64,000 nt of DNA from Prevotella multiformis DSM 16608 (lineage in GTDB: Bacteria; Bacteroidota; Bacteroidia; Bacteroidales; Bacteroidaceae). Under the pieces are notes generated by a model that saw only the letters and a list, made by a program, of their open reading frames with translations, did not search any database and was not told the origin of the DNA. The DNA lies in the NCBI RefSeq assembly GCF_000191065.1, contig NZ_GL872283.1, positions 1 to 64,000 of the forward strand. Direction: 5' to 3'. The first letter of the stretch is position 1. Each line of letters begins with the position of its first letter. Positions 17,201-26,206 of the stretch are shown here, one piece after another. Both the position numbers and the translations under genes were made by a program.

Positions 17201-17208
17201 TAACTTTG
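17201..17208 (+). promoter_or_regulatory. -7 box (TAACTTTG) for the glycosyltransferase pair
   Basis: TAnnTTTG match 17 nt before the ATG at 17226. It sits inside the longer frame from 17124, which argues for the downstream start. Confidence 0.6.
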
Positions 17209-17225
17209 CTGCAAACGATACGCCA

Positions 17226-18500
17226 ATGAGAATACTGATAGTAAATACCAGTGAGAAGACAGGCGGGGCGGCCGTTGCCGCCAACCGGCTCAAGGATGCG
17301 CTGAACAACAACGGCGTGAAGGCGAAGATGCTGGTGCGCGACAAGCTGACGGACGACATCACCGTGGTCAGTCTCGGCCACGAATGGCAGAACCAGCGGC
17401 ACCTGCTCTGGGAACGGTTCTGCGTGTTCTGCCACCTGCACTTCTCACGGGAACACCTCTTCGAGATAGACATCGCCAACGCAGGGAGCGACATCACGAA
17501 GCTGAGGGAGTTCAAGGAGGCCGACATCATACATCTCTCCTGGATCAACCAGGGCATGCTCTCCCTGAAGAACATCCGCAAGATCCTGTGCTCGGGCAAG
17601 CCGGTGGTGTGGACGATGCACGACCTCTGGCCGGCAGCCGGCATCTGCCATTATGCCCACGGCTGCTGCCGCTACGAGAACGGATGCGGCAACTGCCCGC
17701 TGCTGCCCGGCGGCGGCAGCCCGCACGACCTGTCGGCAAAGGTGTGGAAACGCAAGAAGGAAATGCTCAGTCACGGCAACATCTGGTTCGTCACCTGCAG
17801 CCAGTGGCTCTCCCGGCAGGCGAAACGGAGCGGACTCCTGCGCGGCATCAGCGTCAGGGACATCCCCAACCCGATCGACAGTCACTTCTTCCAGCCACAG
17901 GACAAGCAGGCGGCCCGGAAGCGGCTGCACCTCCCCGACGACAGACGCCTCGTGCTCTTCGTCTCACAGCGTGTGACGGACCAGCGCAAGGGAATGGACT
18001 ATTTCGTGGAGGCGGTCGCCCGGATGGCGGAAGAGCATCCGGAGATGAAAGGACATACCGGCATCGCCATCCTCGGCGGACACGCCGAGGAACTGGAGGG
18101 GAAACTGGCACTGCCGGTCTATCCCATCGGCTACGTGAGCGACCAGCAGCGCATCCGGGACGTCTACAATGCCGCTGATGTATTCGTCCTTCCGTCGCTC
18201 GAAGACAACCTTCCCAATACCATCATGGAGGCAATGGCGTGCGGGGTACCGTGCGTGGGCTTCGCAGTCGGGGGCATACCCGAAATGATCGACCACAGGA
18301 AGAACGGCTACGTGGCGGCGGAACGTGATGCCGCCGACCTGGCAAAAGGCATCCGCTGGGTGCTGGACGAGGCCGACTATAAGGCTCTCTCAGAAGCGGC
18401 CGCGGCGAAAGTGCTGCACAGCTATTCGCAGCGGAGCGTTGCCAGACAGTACCTGGAAGTGTATAACGAGGCGATGGCCTATAAGAATTTCTGTCTATGA
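17226..18500 (+). CDS. family 4-type glycosyltransferase
   Basis: 424 residues in a GT-B fold. The N-terminal domain begins MRILIVNTSEKTGGAAVAA, with the glycine-rich acceptor loop. The C-terminal domain has the nucleotide-sugar site PSLEDNLPNTIMEAMACG, the E-x7-E pattern of retaining GT4 enzymes. A cysteine-rich insert (HYAHGCCRYENGCGNCP, near 143-159) is common in Bacteroidota members of this type. It probably adds a sugar to a surface polysaccharide or glycolipid. It overlaps the next glycosyltransferase by 4 bp (ATGA), so the two are translated together. Confidence 0.88.
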   Translation: MRILIVNTSEKTGGAAVAANRLKDALNNNGVKAKMLVRDKLTDDITVVSLGHEWQNQRHLLWERFCVFCHLHFSREHLFEIDIANAGSDITKLREFKEADIIHLSWINQGMLSLKNIRKILCSGKPVVWTMHDLWPAAGICHYAHGCCRYENGCGNCPLLPGGGSPHDLSAKVWKRKKEMLSHGNIWFVTCSQWLSRQAKRSGLLRGISVRDIPNPIDSHFFQPQDKQAARKRLHLPDDRRLVLFVSQRVTDQRKGMDYFVEAVARMAEEHPEMKGHTGIAILGGHAEELEGKLALPVYPIGYVSDQQRIRDVYNAADVFVLPSLEDNLPNTIMEAMACGVPCVGFAVGGIPEMIDHRKNGYVAAERDAADLAKGIRWVLDEADYKALSEAAAAKVLHSYSQRSVARQYLEVYNEAMAYKNFCL

Positions 18501-19276
18501 TCACATTCTCTGTTGTCACGATAACCTACAATGCGGCTCCGGTGCTGCAGGCGACACTCGACAGCGTACTCATGCAGGACTATCCTCATGTAGAGCATCT
18601 CATCATTGACGGAGCCTCGACGGATGAAACGGTGCAGGTTGCCGAAAGCTATCGGCAGCAGTCTGCCGAAACCGACAACGAACATGTAGTGCGCATCCAG
18701 AGCGAACCGGACAACGGGCTCTACGATGCGATGAACAAGGGACTGCGGCTGGCGACAGGCGACTATGTCGTCTTCCTGAACGCCGGCGACCGCTTCCCTG
18801 CCGCCGACACGCTCGACCGCGTGGTGCTGGCCGCCGTGGTGGGCGACGGCGAAGAGCGTCCTGCCGTCCTCTTCGGCGATACGGACATCATCGACGAGAA
18901 GGGCAACTTCCTCTGCCATCGCCGGCTCAGTCCGCCCGAACGCCTCACCTGGCGTTCCTTCCGCTACGGCATGCTGGTGTGCCATCAGGCGTTCTACGCC
19001 CGCACGGACATCGCCCGGTCGCTGCCGTATGACACCGGCTACCGCTATTCAGCAGACGTGGACTGGTGCATCCGGGTGATGAAAGAGGGAGAACGGCGCG
19101 GACTGCTGCTGCGCAACATCCATGCCGTCGTGGCCGATTACGTGCAGGAGGGACAGACGACCCTCCATCACAAGGAGTCGCTCCGGGAGCGTTTCGATGT
19201 GATGCGGCGGCATTACGGACTTCTCCAGACCGTGTTCCTCCATGCCTGGTTTGCCCTCCGGAGTCTTGTCAGATAG
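18497..19276 (+). CDS. family 2 glycosyltransferase
   Basis: 259 residues in a GT-A fold. MITFSVVTITYNA is the N-terminal beta-strand; IIDGASTDET and the DxD-like stretch near FLNAGDRF bind the nucleotide-sugar and metal. EPDNGLYDAMNKGLRLATGDY is a well-known motif of sugar transferases in O-antigen or capsule clusters. No C-terminal membrane segment. Co-translated with the GT4 gene. No other polysaccharide genes are near, so the product may be a small glycan rather than a capsule. Confidence 0.88.
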   Translation: MITFSVVTITYNAAPVLQATLDSVLMQDYPHVEHLIIDGASTDETVQVAESYRQQSAETDNEHVVRIQSEPDNGLYDAMNKGLRLATGDYVVFLNAGDRFPAADTLDRVVLAAVVGDGEERPAVLFGDTDIIDEKGNFLCHRRLSPPERLTWRSFRYGMLVCHQAFYARTDIARSLPYDTGYRYSADVDWCIRVMKEGERRGLLLRNIHAVVADYVQEGQTTLHHKESLRERFDVMRRHYGLLQTVFLHAWFALRSLVR

Positions 19277-19298
19277 GACATACCTGCCTGTTCCAAAG

Positions 19299-19351
19299 GG
19301 TTCTTCCGTTAAAGGCGTGGATGCTTTTCGCATAGCTTTAACGGAAGAACC
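19299..19351. repeat. 16-bp perfect inverted repeat after the glycosyltransferase pair
   Basis: GGTTCTTCCGTTAAAG (19299-19314) and its exact complement (19336-19351) enclose 21 bases that contain a second small stem, ATGC/GCAT. No T-run follows on either strand, so it is not a standard terminator. Confidence 0.85.
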
Positions 19352-19535
19352 GACGAAAATATGCCAAGAGCGTCAACTTTCCATTCTATTTTCATCCTCC
19401 GATTACAAATCCCTTTCCATTTGAATACGTTGAGAATACAGATGGGATTTTGAAAAGTCATTACATAATTGCAAACAAACCATCTGCAAACAAAAAGAAC
19501 ACGTGCAAAAAGCAGGTCTGTAACCGACAGTCAGT

Positions 19536-19667
19536 CAATTGGTTATTGAGCCGTTCGCAAAAGGTGCTTGATTGGACTTCAAAAGGGCGTTGGTAACACG
19601 CCGAAAGAGCACCTGTTGCAGGTCAATCAGGCATCTTTCAGAAGCCGGAAGAGCATGTGTCAGCTTT
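19536..19667. repeat. 22-bp-pitch repeat array C (six units)
   Basis: Units beginning CAA or CGG/CGA start at 19536, 19558, 19580, 19602, 19624 and 19646, every step exactly 22 bp. The best-kept part reads CAAAAGGnnnTTGnTTGGA. Unlike arrays A, B, F and G no clear dyad is seen. The rest of 19352-19976 holds no supported gene. Confidence 0.75.
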
Positions 19668-19976
19668 GAACAGCATAAAAATGTTTACAAACGCCGGTGA
19701 TATGGGAATAAGTCGTCTGTGGAAGACGGAAAGACAGGCTGATGGACAGGCATCGCATCAATGCGCCTTTTCAGCATCTTATCTTGCAGTTTATCCTCCT
19801 TTGCAAGGCCATCTGATTTCGGACAGTCATGCCATGCAGGTGCATAAGCCATTATTCTATTCCCCATCTACGCATTTAATGGAAGAAGCTTTTAAAGGGC
19901 CTTAATACGTCCTATCGATTGTTAAGGACGGCAATATTCCCGGGCATCGGGCGTTTTTCATCCGTACAACAAAGAA

Positions 19977-20420
19977 ATGACAATGAAAGCTATCAGAATG
20001 AAAATGCTGGTTGTCCTGTCGATGCTGTGCCTGTCGGCAGCAGCCCAGACAGAGTACAGCGGCATCGCAGGAGCTTCCCCGAGACTCGTCAGGGCACACA
20101 AGAAAGCACTGCAGAAAGAAGCCCGGAACAGTTCACGGACAGAGACCGTGTCCGGCACGGAAGGTCGGCAGCCAGCCGGCAGCCAGCGTGTCACCGCCAG
20201 CACTGCACCCCGGCAGACGGCCCGCAAGGATTCCGGTGAAATGGAGGTAAGACAAGGGCTGCAATCCGTCTCACGAGGCGTAGGACAGGTGGTGAAGCGT
20301 GAAGTCAAGACCATGGGAGAGATCACCCGCAAGATAGGCGAAGGGGGCAAAAAGTTCTTCAAGAAACTCGGGAAAGGCATCTCCGACTCCTTCAAGTCCG
20401 ACAGTACCAGTCACAAATAA
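19977..20420 (+). CDS. small basic exported protein, unknown function
   Basis: 147 residues. The signal peptide is the hydrophobic run MLVVLSMLCLSAAAQ; the start could be 19977, 19983 or a later ATG. The mature part is strongly basic and serine/threonine-rich, with a C-terminal amphipathic stretch (KIGEGGKKFFKKLGKGISDSF) that could form a helix binding membrane or anionic polymer. No family recognised. It stands alone between an array and the acyltransferase gene. Confidence 0.55.
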   Translation: MTMKAIRMKMLVVLSMLCLSAAAQTEYSGIAGASPRLVRAHKKALQKEARNSSRTETVSGTEGRQPAGSQRVTASTAPRQTARKDSGEMEVRQGLQSVSRGVGQVVKREVKTMGEITRKIGEGGKKFFKKLGKGISDSFKSDSTSHK

Positions 20421-20662
20421 CACGCTCCTTACTGCCCGGAAAGGCTTTTCCCGCATATCCGGGTCCGGCACACAGGGGAAAGAAGGCATCCTCCCTACAG
20501 CCCGGGGACGGCTTTCTCCGGTGCTTCCAGCACCGACGGTACAAGGAACAAATGCCGCACGGCAGGGGACTGTGTTCCTTGAGGATATGGTTTTCAATCC
20601 CATGCCCTGCCCTTCCTCCTTACTTTATCACACACAGCCTTTGCCGTTTCCGGTCAATTTCA

Positions 20663-20670
20663 TACCTTTG
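20663..20670 (+). promoter_or_regulatory. -7 box (TACCTTTG) next to the acyltransferase start
   Basis: TAnnTTTG ends 5 nt before ATG 20676 and 17 nt before ATG 20688, so the mRNA is leaderless or nearly so. Confidence 0.55.
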
Positions 20671-20675
20671 CCGGC

Positions 20676-21704
20676 ATGATTATCCAAATGCAGAAAGCTA
20701 AACCGAGGATAGAGGAGCTGGACTTCCTGAAATGTGCGTTCATCACCCTGATGATCGCCTTCCATCTTGTCTATATCGGAAACACCTACCCTGTCGCCAA
20801 ACAACTGGTCTATACCTTCCACATGCCGGGGTTTCTGCTGGTATCAGGCTATCTGTTCAATGTCAGCAAACCCTGGGCGGCCTTGGGGAAGACACTGCTG
20901 TGGATATTCATTCCCTATTCCGTGATGGAGACCGGCTACACCGTAATGGCATCGCTGCTGCCTATCCGCGAGCACATCGACCACCTGACCCCAGGACTGC
21001 TCATCGACCACATTTTCCTTCATCCGACAGGCCCTTACTGGTACCTGCATACACTGATGCTGTGCGGAGCATGTTATTACGTGGCTTTCAGGAAACCGAG
21101 GGGAAGATCCGTCCGGACAGCCGGAACGGGGAAACCGCTCATCCCCGAAAGGCTGATAAGCCTGGAGAACCAGATGCTGACGGGGCGCTTCGTTCTCCTT
21201 GCCCTTTTCCTCTGGCTGCTCTCCCATGGCTGCGGACTGCTCTCGACCGCCAATGCCGCTTATTTCTTCGCAGGGGCTGCCGTCCGGCAGATGGTGGGCG
21301 ACTTCCGCCGTGCCTTCCCTGTCAGCTGGTGGACTCTGCCGCTGCTGGCCACAGTGTGTCTCGACCCCGGCCATTACCACAAGGAAACATTCTGGGGTGC
21401 CTGCATCGTCTACTTCGTCATCTGCTCACTGCTGTGGATCTATTCACGCAGGATTCCACAGGGGCTGAAACGCCTGATGCTCTTCATCGGACGAAACACC
21501 TTTCCCCTCCTGCTCTTCTCTCCCGTCTTTACGATTCTCGCCAAGTACTACCAGCCCCTGCTGCTCCGTGCAGAGCCTACGGGGATGCTTTTTCTCGCCG
21601 TCAGTGTAGGTTTTGCCATGGCCGGATCGTTCGGAATAACCTGGATGATGGACGCGACAGGCGTTTCAAGACTGTTCTTTGGGAAAAACGGACTTAACCG
21701 GTAG
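20676..21704 (+). CDS. acyltransferase 3 family membrane protein
   Basis: 342 residues with about ten transmembrane helices. The N-terminus, RIEELDFLKCAFITLMIAFH, carries the conserved His (FH) of inner-membrane O-acyltransferases, which move acetyl or similar groups onto exported sugars. TFHMPGFLLVSGYLF is the second signature. With two glycosyltransferases upstream it may modify the same glycan, but they are separated by 1.4 kb and a repeat array. The start may instead be ATG 20688 (MQKAKPRIEE), given the nearby promoter. Confidence 0.82.
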   Translation: MIIQMQKAKPRIEELDFLKCAFITLMIAFHLVYIGNTYPVAKQLVYTFHMPGFLLVSGYLFNVSKPWAALGKTLLWIFIPYSVMETGYTVMASLLPIREHIDHLTPGLLIDHIFLHPTGPYWYLHTLMLCGACYYVAFRKPRGRSVRTAGTGKPLIPERLISLENQMLTGRFVLLALFLWLLSHGCGLLSTANAAYFFAGAAVRQMVGDFRRAFPVSWWTLPLLATVCLDPGHYHKETFWGACIVYFVICSLLWIYSRRIPQGLKRLMLFIGRNTFPLLLFSPVFTILAKYYQPLLLRAEPTGMLFLAVSVGFAMAGSFGITWMMDATGVSRLFFGKNGLNR

Positions 21705-21741
21705 GCGGTGACGGATCCTTCACCGCCTGGCGACGGCGACC

Positions 21742-22281
21742 TTACAGACTCTCCTGCGCCAGCACCTCCCCGTCCAGCGTATAGGCGGTGAAGACACCGT
21801 GCTCATAGACCATGAAAGTAGGGACATTCCCGCCTTTGGGAAAAGTGATGGAACCGAGATTGCAGACAAGCGTACGGTCTTGGCGCGTAAGTTCCCACAG
21901 GTGCGTATGTCCGTAGACGATTGCATCAATGCTGCCTTTCGGCATCGACACCTTATTATATATATGCCCGTGGGTCAGGAAAAGTCTCCTGCCCTCGTCG
22001 ACCAGCAGCAGATAGTCCGCCATCATCGGGAAATCCAGCAGCATCTGGTCGACCTCCGCATCACAGTTCCCCCTTACAGCCACAATGCTGCCGGCCCGCC
22101 TGTTCAGGGCTTCCACAATCCCTTTGGCATCGATACCCTCCGGAATGGAGTTGCGCGGGCCGTAGTTCAGGATGTCTCCGAGAATACAGAGCATGTCACA
22201 ATGTTCACGGTCGTAGAACCGAAGTACCTTCTCAAGTGCGGGCAGACTGCCATGGATGTCTGATACCAACAGATATTTCAT
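21742..22281 (-). CDS. yfcE: metallophosphoesterase, YfcE family
   Basis: 179 residues with all calcineurin-type metal motifs: SDIHGS (D-x-H), ILGDILNYG, RGNCD, the His of LTHGH and YGHTH. YfcE-type enzymes hydrolyse phosphodiesters in a Mn-dependent way; the physiological substrate is unknown. I start at ATG 22281 (MKYLLVSDIHG); the longer frame to 22455 crosses the promoter box. It is convergent with the acyltransferase, with a 37-bp gap. Confidence 0.88.
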   Translation of the reverse strand: MKYLLVSDIHGSLPALEKVLRFYDREHCDMLCILGDILNYGPRNSIPEGIDAKGIVEALNRRAGSIVAVRGNCDAEVDQMLLDFPMMADYLLLVDEGRRLFLTHGHIYNKVSMPKGSIDAIVYGHTHLWELTRQDRTLVCNLGSITFPKGGNVPTFMVYEHGVFTAYTLDGEVLAQESL

Positions 22282-22307
22282 TATGCTATGGTTATTGGTT
22301 ATGCCGG

Positions 22308-22315
22308 CAAAGGTA
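22308..22315 (-). promoter_or_regulatory. -7 box (TACCTTTG) for the phosphoesterase gene
   Basis: CAAAGGTA on the plus strand, 27 nt upstream of the ATG at 22281. Confidence 0.6.
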
Positions 22316-22922
22316 CGGCTATTTTCCCATATATCCTTGACAGCCGCAGACATATTGCCGCCGGGCAGGACACAGGACATCCTCCTCCTGACCGGCAGAG
22401 CATCCGGCCTCCTCCTTTCATGTGCCCCGCCGGCCATCTTTCCCCGGTAAAACAACGGCTGCCGTCCGGCAAGACCTGAACCGCATGGATTCCCATGCGT
22501 GATCTCCTTTCAACTGGCTGTTCCTTTTTGTTTTAGGAAAAGCCAGCCCACCGGCTTCATCCGAAAAGCCATGCCGGCATCGGCCGGACAGCGCCTCTTT
22601 CACGACAGGCGGCTTCCGTACCGGCGGCTGTTGTATGCGTGTCAGGCCTCAGCAAGACGGGCGACCACCAACAGCACGATTTGTGTCAGGCACCTTCTCA
22701 TCAGCAGAAGGCAGTGGAACGGATCTGTCCCGGTCCTTGTCACAGATTCGGCAGGCAGCCGGCGGCAGGCTCATACGGAAACTGCCAGCCGGACAGCGAT
22801 TTAACATGATATTGGAAACAAAAGCCGCCTTTTCAGCAATGTTGTTCCGTAGTCAAAACAGGGAGATATATATTTTTTTAAAGAAAACACCCGATTTAAT
22901 TTGTTTGTTTAAAACTTTTAGC
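22316..22922. other. intergenic region, no gene supported
   Basis: About 600 bp between divergent promoters. I see no recognisable coding sequence, array or strong hairpin. Confidence 0.45.
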
Positions 22923-22930
22923 TATATTTG
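22923..22930 (+). promoter_or_regulatory. -7 box (TATATTTG) for the SusC/SusD pair
   Basis: TAnnTTTG match about 58 nt before the ATG at 22989. Confidence 0.6.
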
Positions 22931-22988
22931 CGCCATAGAAGTCTATTACTTACAACCTAACATGATAATAACATAAAGGACCTGCCTT

Positions 22989-25900
22989 ATGAATATGAAA
23001 AGACTCGTTTTATGTTCCTTGTTCATGCTGTCAGCCATTGTCAGCTTCGCCCAGCAGTTGTTTACCTCCAAGGGCGTCGTCGTCGACGAGACGGGCGAGA
23101 CCGTCATCGGAGCGACTGTGCAGATTGCGGGCGACAGCAAGTTAATAACCGTGACCGATGCTGACGGCCATTTCACACTGGGCAATGTGAAGCCGGGATC
23201 GAAGATGGAAATCAGCTATGTCGGCATGAAAACCTTTTCGGGCATTGCCAAACCCGAAATGAAAGTGACGCTGGTCAATGACAACTCCACCCTGGACGAA
23301 ATCATCGTAACGGCCTTCGGAGAACAGAAACGTTCCGCCTTTACAGGGTCCGCCGCCATCGTAGACTCGAAGAAGATGGAGCAAAAGCAGCTGAACAACG
23401 TGATGAGCAGTCTGAAAGGTGAAGCGGCCGGCGTACAGATCATAGACAACAGCGGTGAGCCGGGAGCGACACCCGCCATCCGTGTACGAGGCTTCAGCAG
23501 CATCAGCGCCGGACAGAGCCCGCTGATCATCGTGGACGGTGCTCCCTACGACGGCGGATGGAACAACATCAACCCTGCCGACGTGGCCTCCGTGACGGTG
23601 CTGAAGGATGCCTCCTCGACGGCACTCTACGGCGCACGCGGCGCCAACGGCGTCATCATGGTGACGACCAAACGCGCGCAGGCAGGCAATGCCCGCATCA
23701 CAGTCGACATGAAATGGGGTGCCAACACCCGCATCAAGCGTGACTACGAGACCATCAGCGACCCCGCAGAATACTATGAGTATTATTACAAGGCACTGTA
23801 TAACTACCAGCTCAACGGACTTGGACTGACACCTGCACAGGCTATGGTGGAGGCCAACAAGCAGCTTCTATCACCACCAAATGAAGGCGGATTGGGCTAT
23901 CAGATCTTCACAATCCCCAACGGAGAATACCTTATCGGGGCCGACGGCCGCATCAATCCGCATGCAACGCTGGGGCATATCTTCAACTACAATGGGAAAG
24001 AGTACATGGTGACCCCTGACAACTGGGAGCGACTGGGATTCCGACACGGTGCACGAAAACAGTATGACATCAGCCTGACCGGCGGAAGTGAGAAGATGCA
24101 ATACTATCTTTCTTTAGGATATCTGAACAATGAGGGCATTGCCTATAATTCGGACTTTAATCGAATAACGGTACGTGCCAAAGCCGACTATGAGGCACTC
24201 AAGTGGCTGCGCGTAGGTACAAACGTAAACTTCAGTCGTACAAAGTACCATTCTATTAGTTCTGACGACAACGGTCTTTTCTATCAGATCAACAACATGG
24301 CTCCCATCTACCCGGCATTTATCCGTGATGGTGCAGGCAACATCATGACCGACGAGAACGGACAGATGTATGATTACGGAGACGGATCTTTGATAGGATA
24401 TGCACGCCCCATCTTGCCAAACAACAATCCTTTGCAGGAGAACAGTTTGAATACAAACAGTAGTAAAAACAACATGTATTCTTTCTTCGGATACGCTGAC
24501 ATTATGCCGATTAACGATCTGAAAATCACACTCAACGGGACGCTTACGAGCTACGACTCACGCGGGACAGATGCGACACAGCCATTTTATGGTTATAGCC
24601 GCACAGCCTACCCGACAGGTTTCGTGTCAAGATCAAGTGACCAGACATACTCTTACAACTTCCAGCAGCTTGTCAACTACCACCATGATTTCGGACACCA
24701 TCATATGGAAATACTCTTGGGACACGAATTCTATCGCAGTCGTTACGAGAACTTGTTTGGTACAAAAACGGGCATGGCATCTTACTTTACCAACCAGACG
24801 CTGGCGGGAGCCATCAAGCTGGACAAGACTGGAGAAAGCGGAAACAGCGCATACGAATCAGAAGGATTCTTTGGCCGAGGACAGTACGATTACGACCAGA
24901 AATACTTCGGCAGTATCTCTTACAGGCGTGATGCGTCAAGCCGCTTTGATCCAGACCACCGATGGGGTAACTTCTACTCTCTTGGCGGTGCATGGATCGT
25001 CACAAAAGAAAAATTCATGAAGTCACTCCGCTGGCTGAATATGCTTAAGCTGAAAGCCTCTTTCGGACAGCAGGGTAATGATAATATCGGCGACTTCCAC
25101 TATATTGATACTTATTCTATTGTGAACAACAATGGTAAGGTCGCTCTTGTCTTGAACGAAAAAGGTAATCCCAATATCACTTGGGAAACCAACAACAACT
25201 TCAACATCGGTTTCGATTTCGAACTTCTCAACAGCCGTCTACGTGGAAGTGTCGAGTATTTCTACAAGAAGACAACAGACATGCTGTGCTTCGTTGATGC
25301 CCCTAATTCTGCCGGATACAAAGGTTCCTATGACAACATTGGCGACATGGTGAACAGAGGACTGGAAGTGGACATTTCCGCCACAGTCCTCAAGAAAAAG
25401 AACATCAGCTGGGATGTCAACGTGAACGCTACAACCTATAAGAATAAAATTGCCAAACTCGCAGATGAGCTCAAGGCCGACTTGGTTGTTGACGGACATC
25501 CAGGTTATGTTTCAGGAGATAGGCTCTATGCCGAGGGACTTCCTCTTTACACATGGTATATCCGCCGTTATGCGGGACTGTCAGAGGAAGGGAAATCAAT
25601 GTGGTACTATACTGACAATGACGGGAACTTGCAGAAAACAGATGTATATGGAAACGCAACCTATTACGACTGCGGGAGTCCTCATCCAGACCTTTATGGC
25701 GGTTTCGGGACGACACTAAGCGCATACGGATTCGACCTCTCCGTTTCCTTCAGCTACTCTATCGGTGGAAAAGCTTACGACTATGGTTATGCGAGTCTGA
25801 TGGGAGTTCCTATTGGAACATCTGGCGGCTGTGCAATCCACAAGGACGCACGGAAAGCCTGGTCAACGGACAACCCTACAAGTGATATCCCCCGCTGGCA

Positions 25901-26177
25901 ATACAATGACCCGAATTCCGTGTCTGTAAGTGACAGATTCCTGATCAGTGGAAGTTACCTGACTTTACAAAGCATCAACTTCGGCTATACACTGCCTGAC
26001 AACTGGGTTCAGCGCATAGGACTGACCGGTATCCGTGTTTATCTGGCGGCAGACAATGTGTACTACTGGAGCAAGCGGAAAGGATTTGACCCTCGCGGCT
26101 CTTTCTACGGAAGCAGCAGCACAGCTGATTACAGTCCAACACGTACCGTTTCAGCAGGCTTAAAGCTAACTTTCTAA
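22989..26177 (+). CDS. SusC-like TonB-linked outer-membrane receptor
   Basis: 1062 residues. Signal peptide MNMKRLVLCSLFMLSAIVSFAQ; a carboxypeptidase-like regulatory domain (about 25-95: GVVVDETGETVIGATVQIAG); TonB box area LDEIIVTAFG; a plug domain (about 110-240) with the SusC signature IRVRGFSSI and SALYGARGANGVI-type motif; then a beta-barrel ending SAGLKLTF. It imports glycan oligomers or peptides with the SusD partner that follows 29 bp later. The first ~870 bp are G+C-rich like the neighbours, but from about 23860 on the sequence is visibly A/T-richer, which suggests the ligand-binding barrel was exchanged. Confidence 0.93.
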   Translation: MNMKRLVLCSLFMLSAIVSFAQQLFTSKGVVVDETGETVIGATVQIAGDSKLITVTDADGHFTLGNVKPGSKMEISYVGMKTFSGIAKPEMKVTLVNDNSTLDEIIVTAFGEQKRSAFTGSAAIVDSKKMEQKQLNNVMSSLKGEAAGVQIIDNSGEPGATPAIRVRGFSSISAGQSPLIIVDGAPYDGGWNNINPADVASVTVLKDASSTALYGARGANGVIMVTTKRAQAGNARITVDMKWGANTRIKRDYETISDPAEYYEYYYKALYNYQLNGLGLTPAQAMVEANKQLLSPPNEGGLGYQIFTIPNGEYLIGADGRINPHATLGHIFNYNGKEYMVTPDNWERLGFRHGARKQYDISLTGGSEKMQYYLSLGYLNNEGIAYNSDFNRITVRAKADYEALKWLRVGTNVNFSRTKYHSISSDDNGLFYQINNMAPIYPAFIRDGAGNIMTDENGQMYDYGDGSLIGYARPILPNNNPLQENSLNTNSSKNNMYSFFGYADIMPINDLKITLNGTLTSYDSRGTDATQPFYGYSRTAYPTGFVSRSSDQTYSYNFQQLVNYHHDFGHHHMEILLGHEFYRSRYENLFGTKTGMASYFTNQTLAGAIKLDKTGESGNSAYESEGFFGRGQYDYDQKYFGSISYRRDASSRFDPDHRWGNFYSLGGAWIVTKEKFMKSLRWLNMLKLKASFGQQGNDNIGDFHYIDTYSIVNNNGKVALVLNEKGNPNITWETNNNFNIGFDFELLNSRLRGSVEYFYKKTTDMLCFVDAPNSAGYKGSYDNIGDMVNRGLEVDISATVLKKKNISWDVNVNATTYKNKIAKLADELKADLVVDGHPGYVSGDRLYAEGLPLYTWYIRRYAGLSEEGKSMWYYTDNDGNLQKTDVYGNATYYDCGSPHPDLYGGFGTTLSAYGFDLSVSFSYSIGGKAYDYGYASLMGVPIGTSGGCAIHKDARKAWSTDNPTSDIPRWQYNDPNSVSVSDRFLISGSYLTLQSINFGYTLPDNWVQRIGLTGIRVYLAADNVYYWSKRKGFDPRGSFYGSSSTADYSPTRTVSAGLKLTF

Positions 26178-26206
26178 GATCAACATCAACTAAAAATCAA
26201 AGAAGT

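Noticed and set aside
19685..19867. 60-residue minus-strand frame (MGNRIMAYAPAWHD...)
   Set aside because: No promoter, no recognised family, and next to repeat array C. I vaguely recall similar frames in related genomes, which is more likely repeat DNA than a gene.
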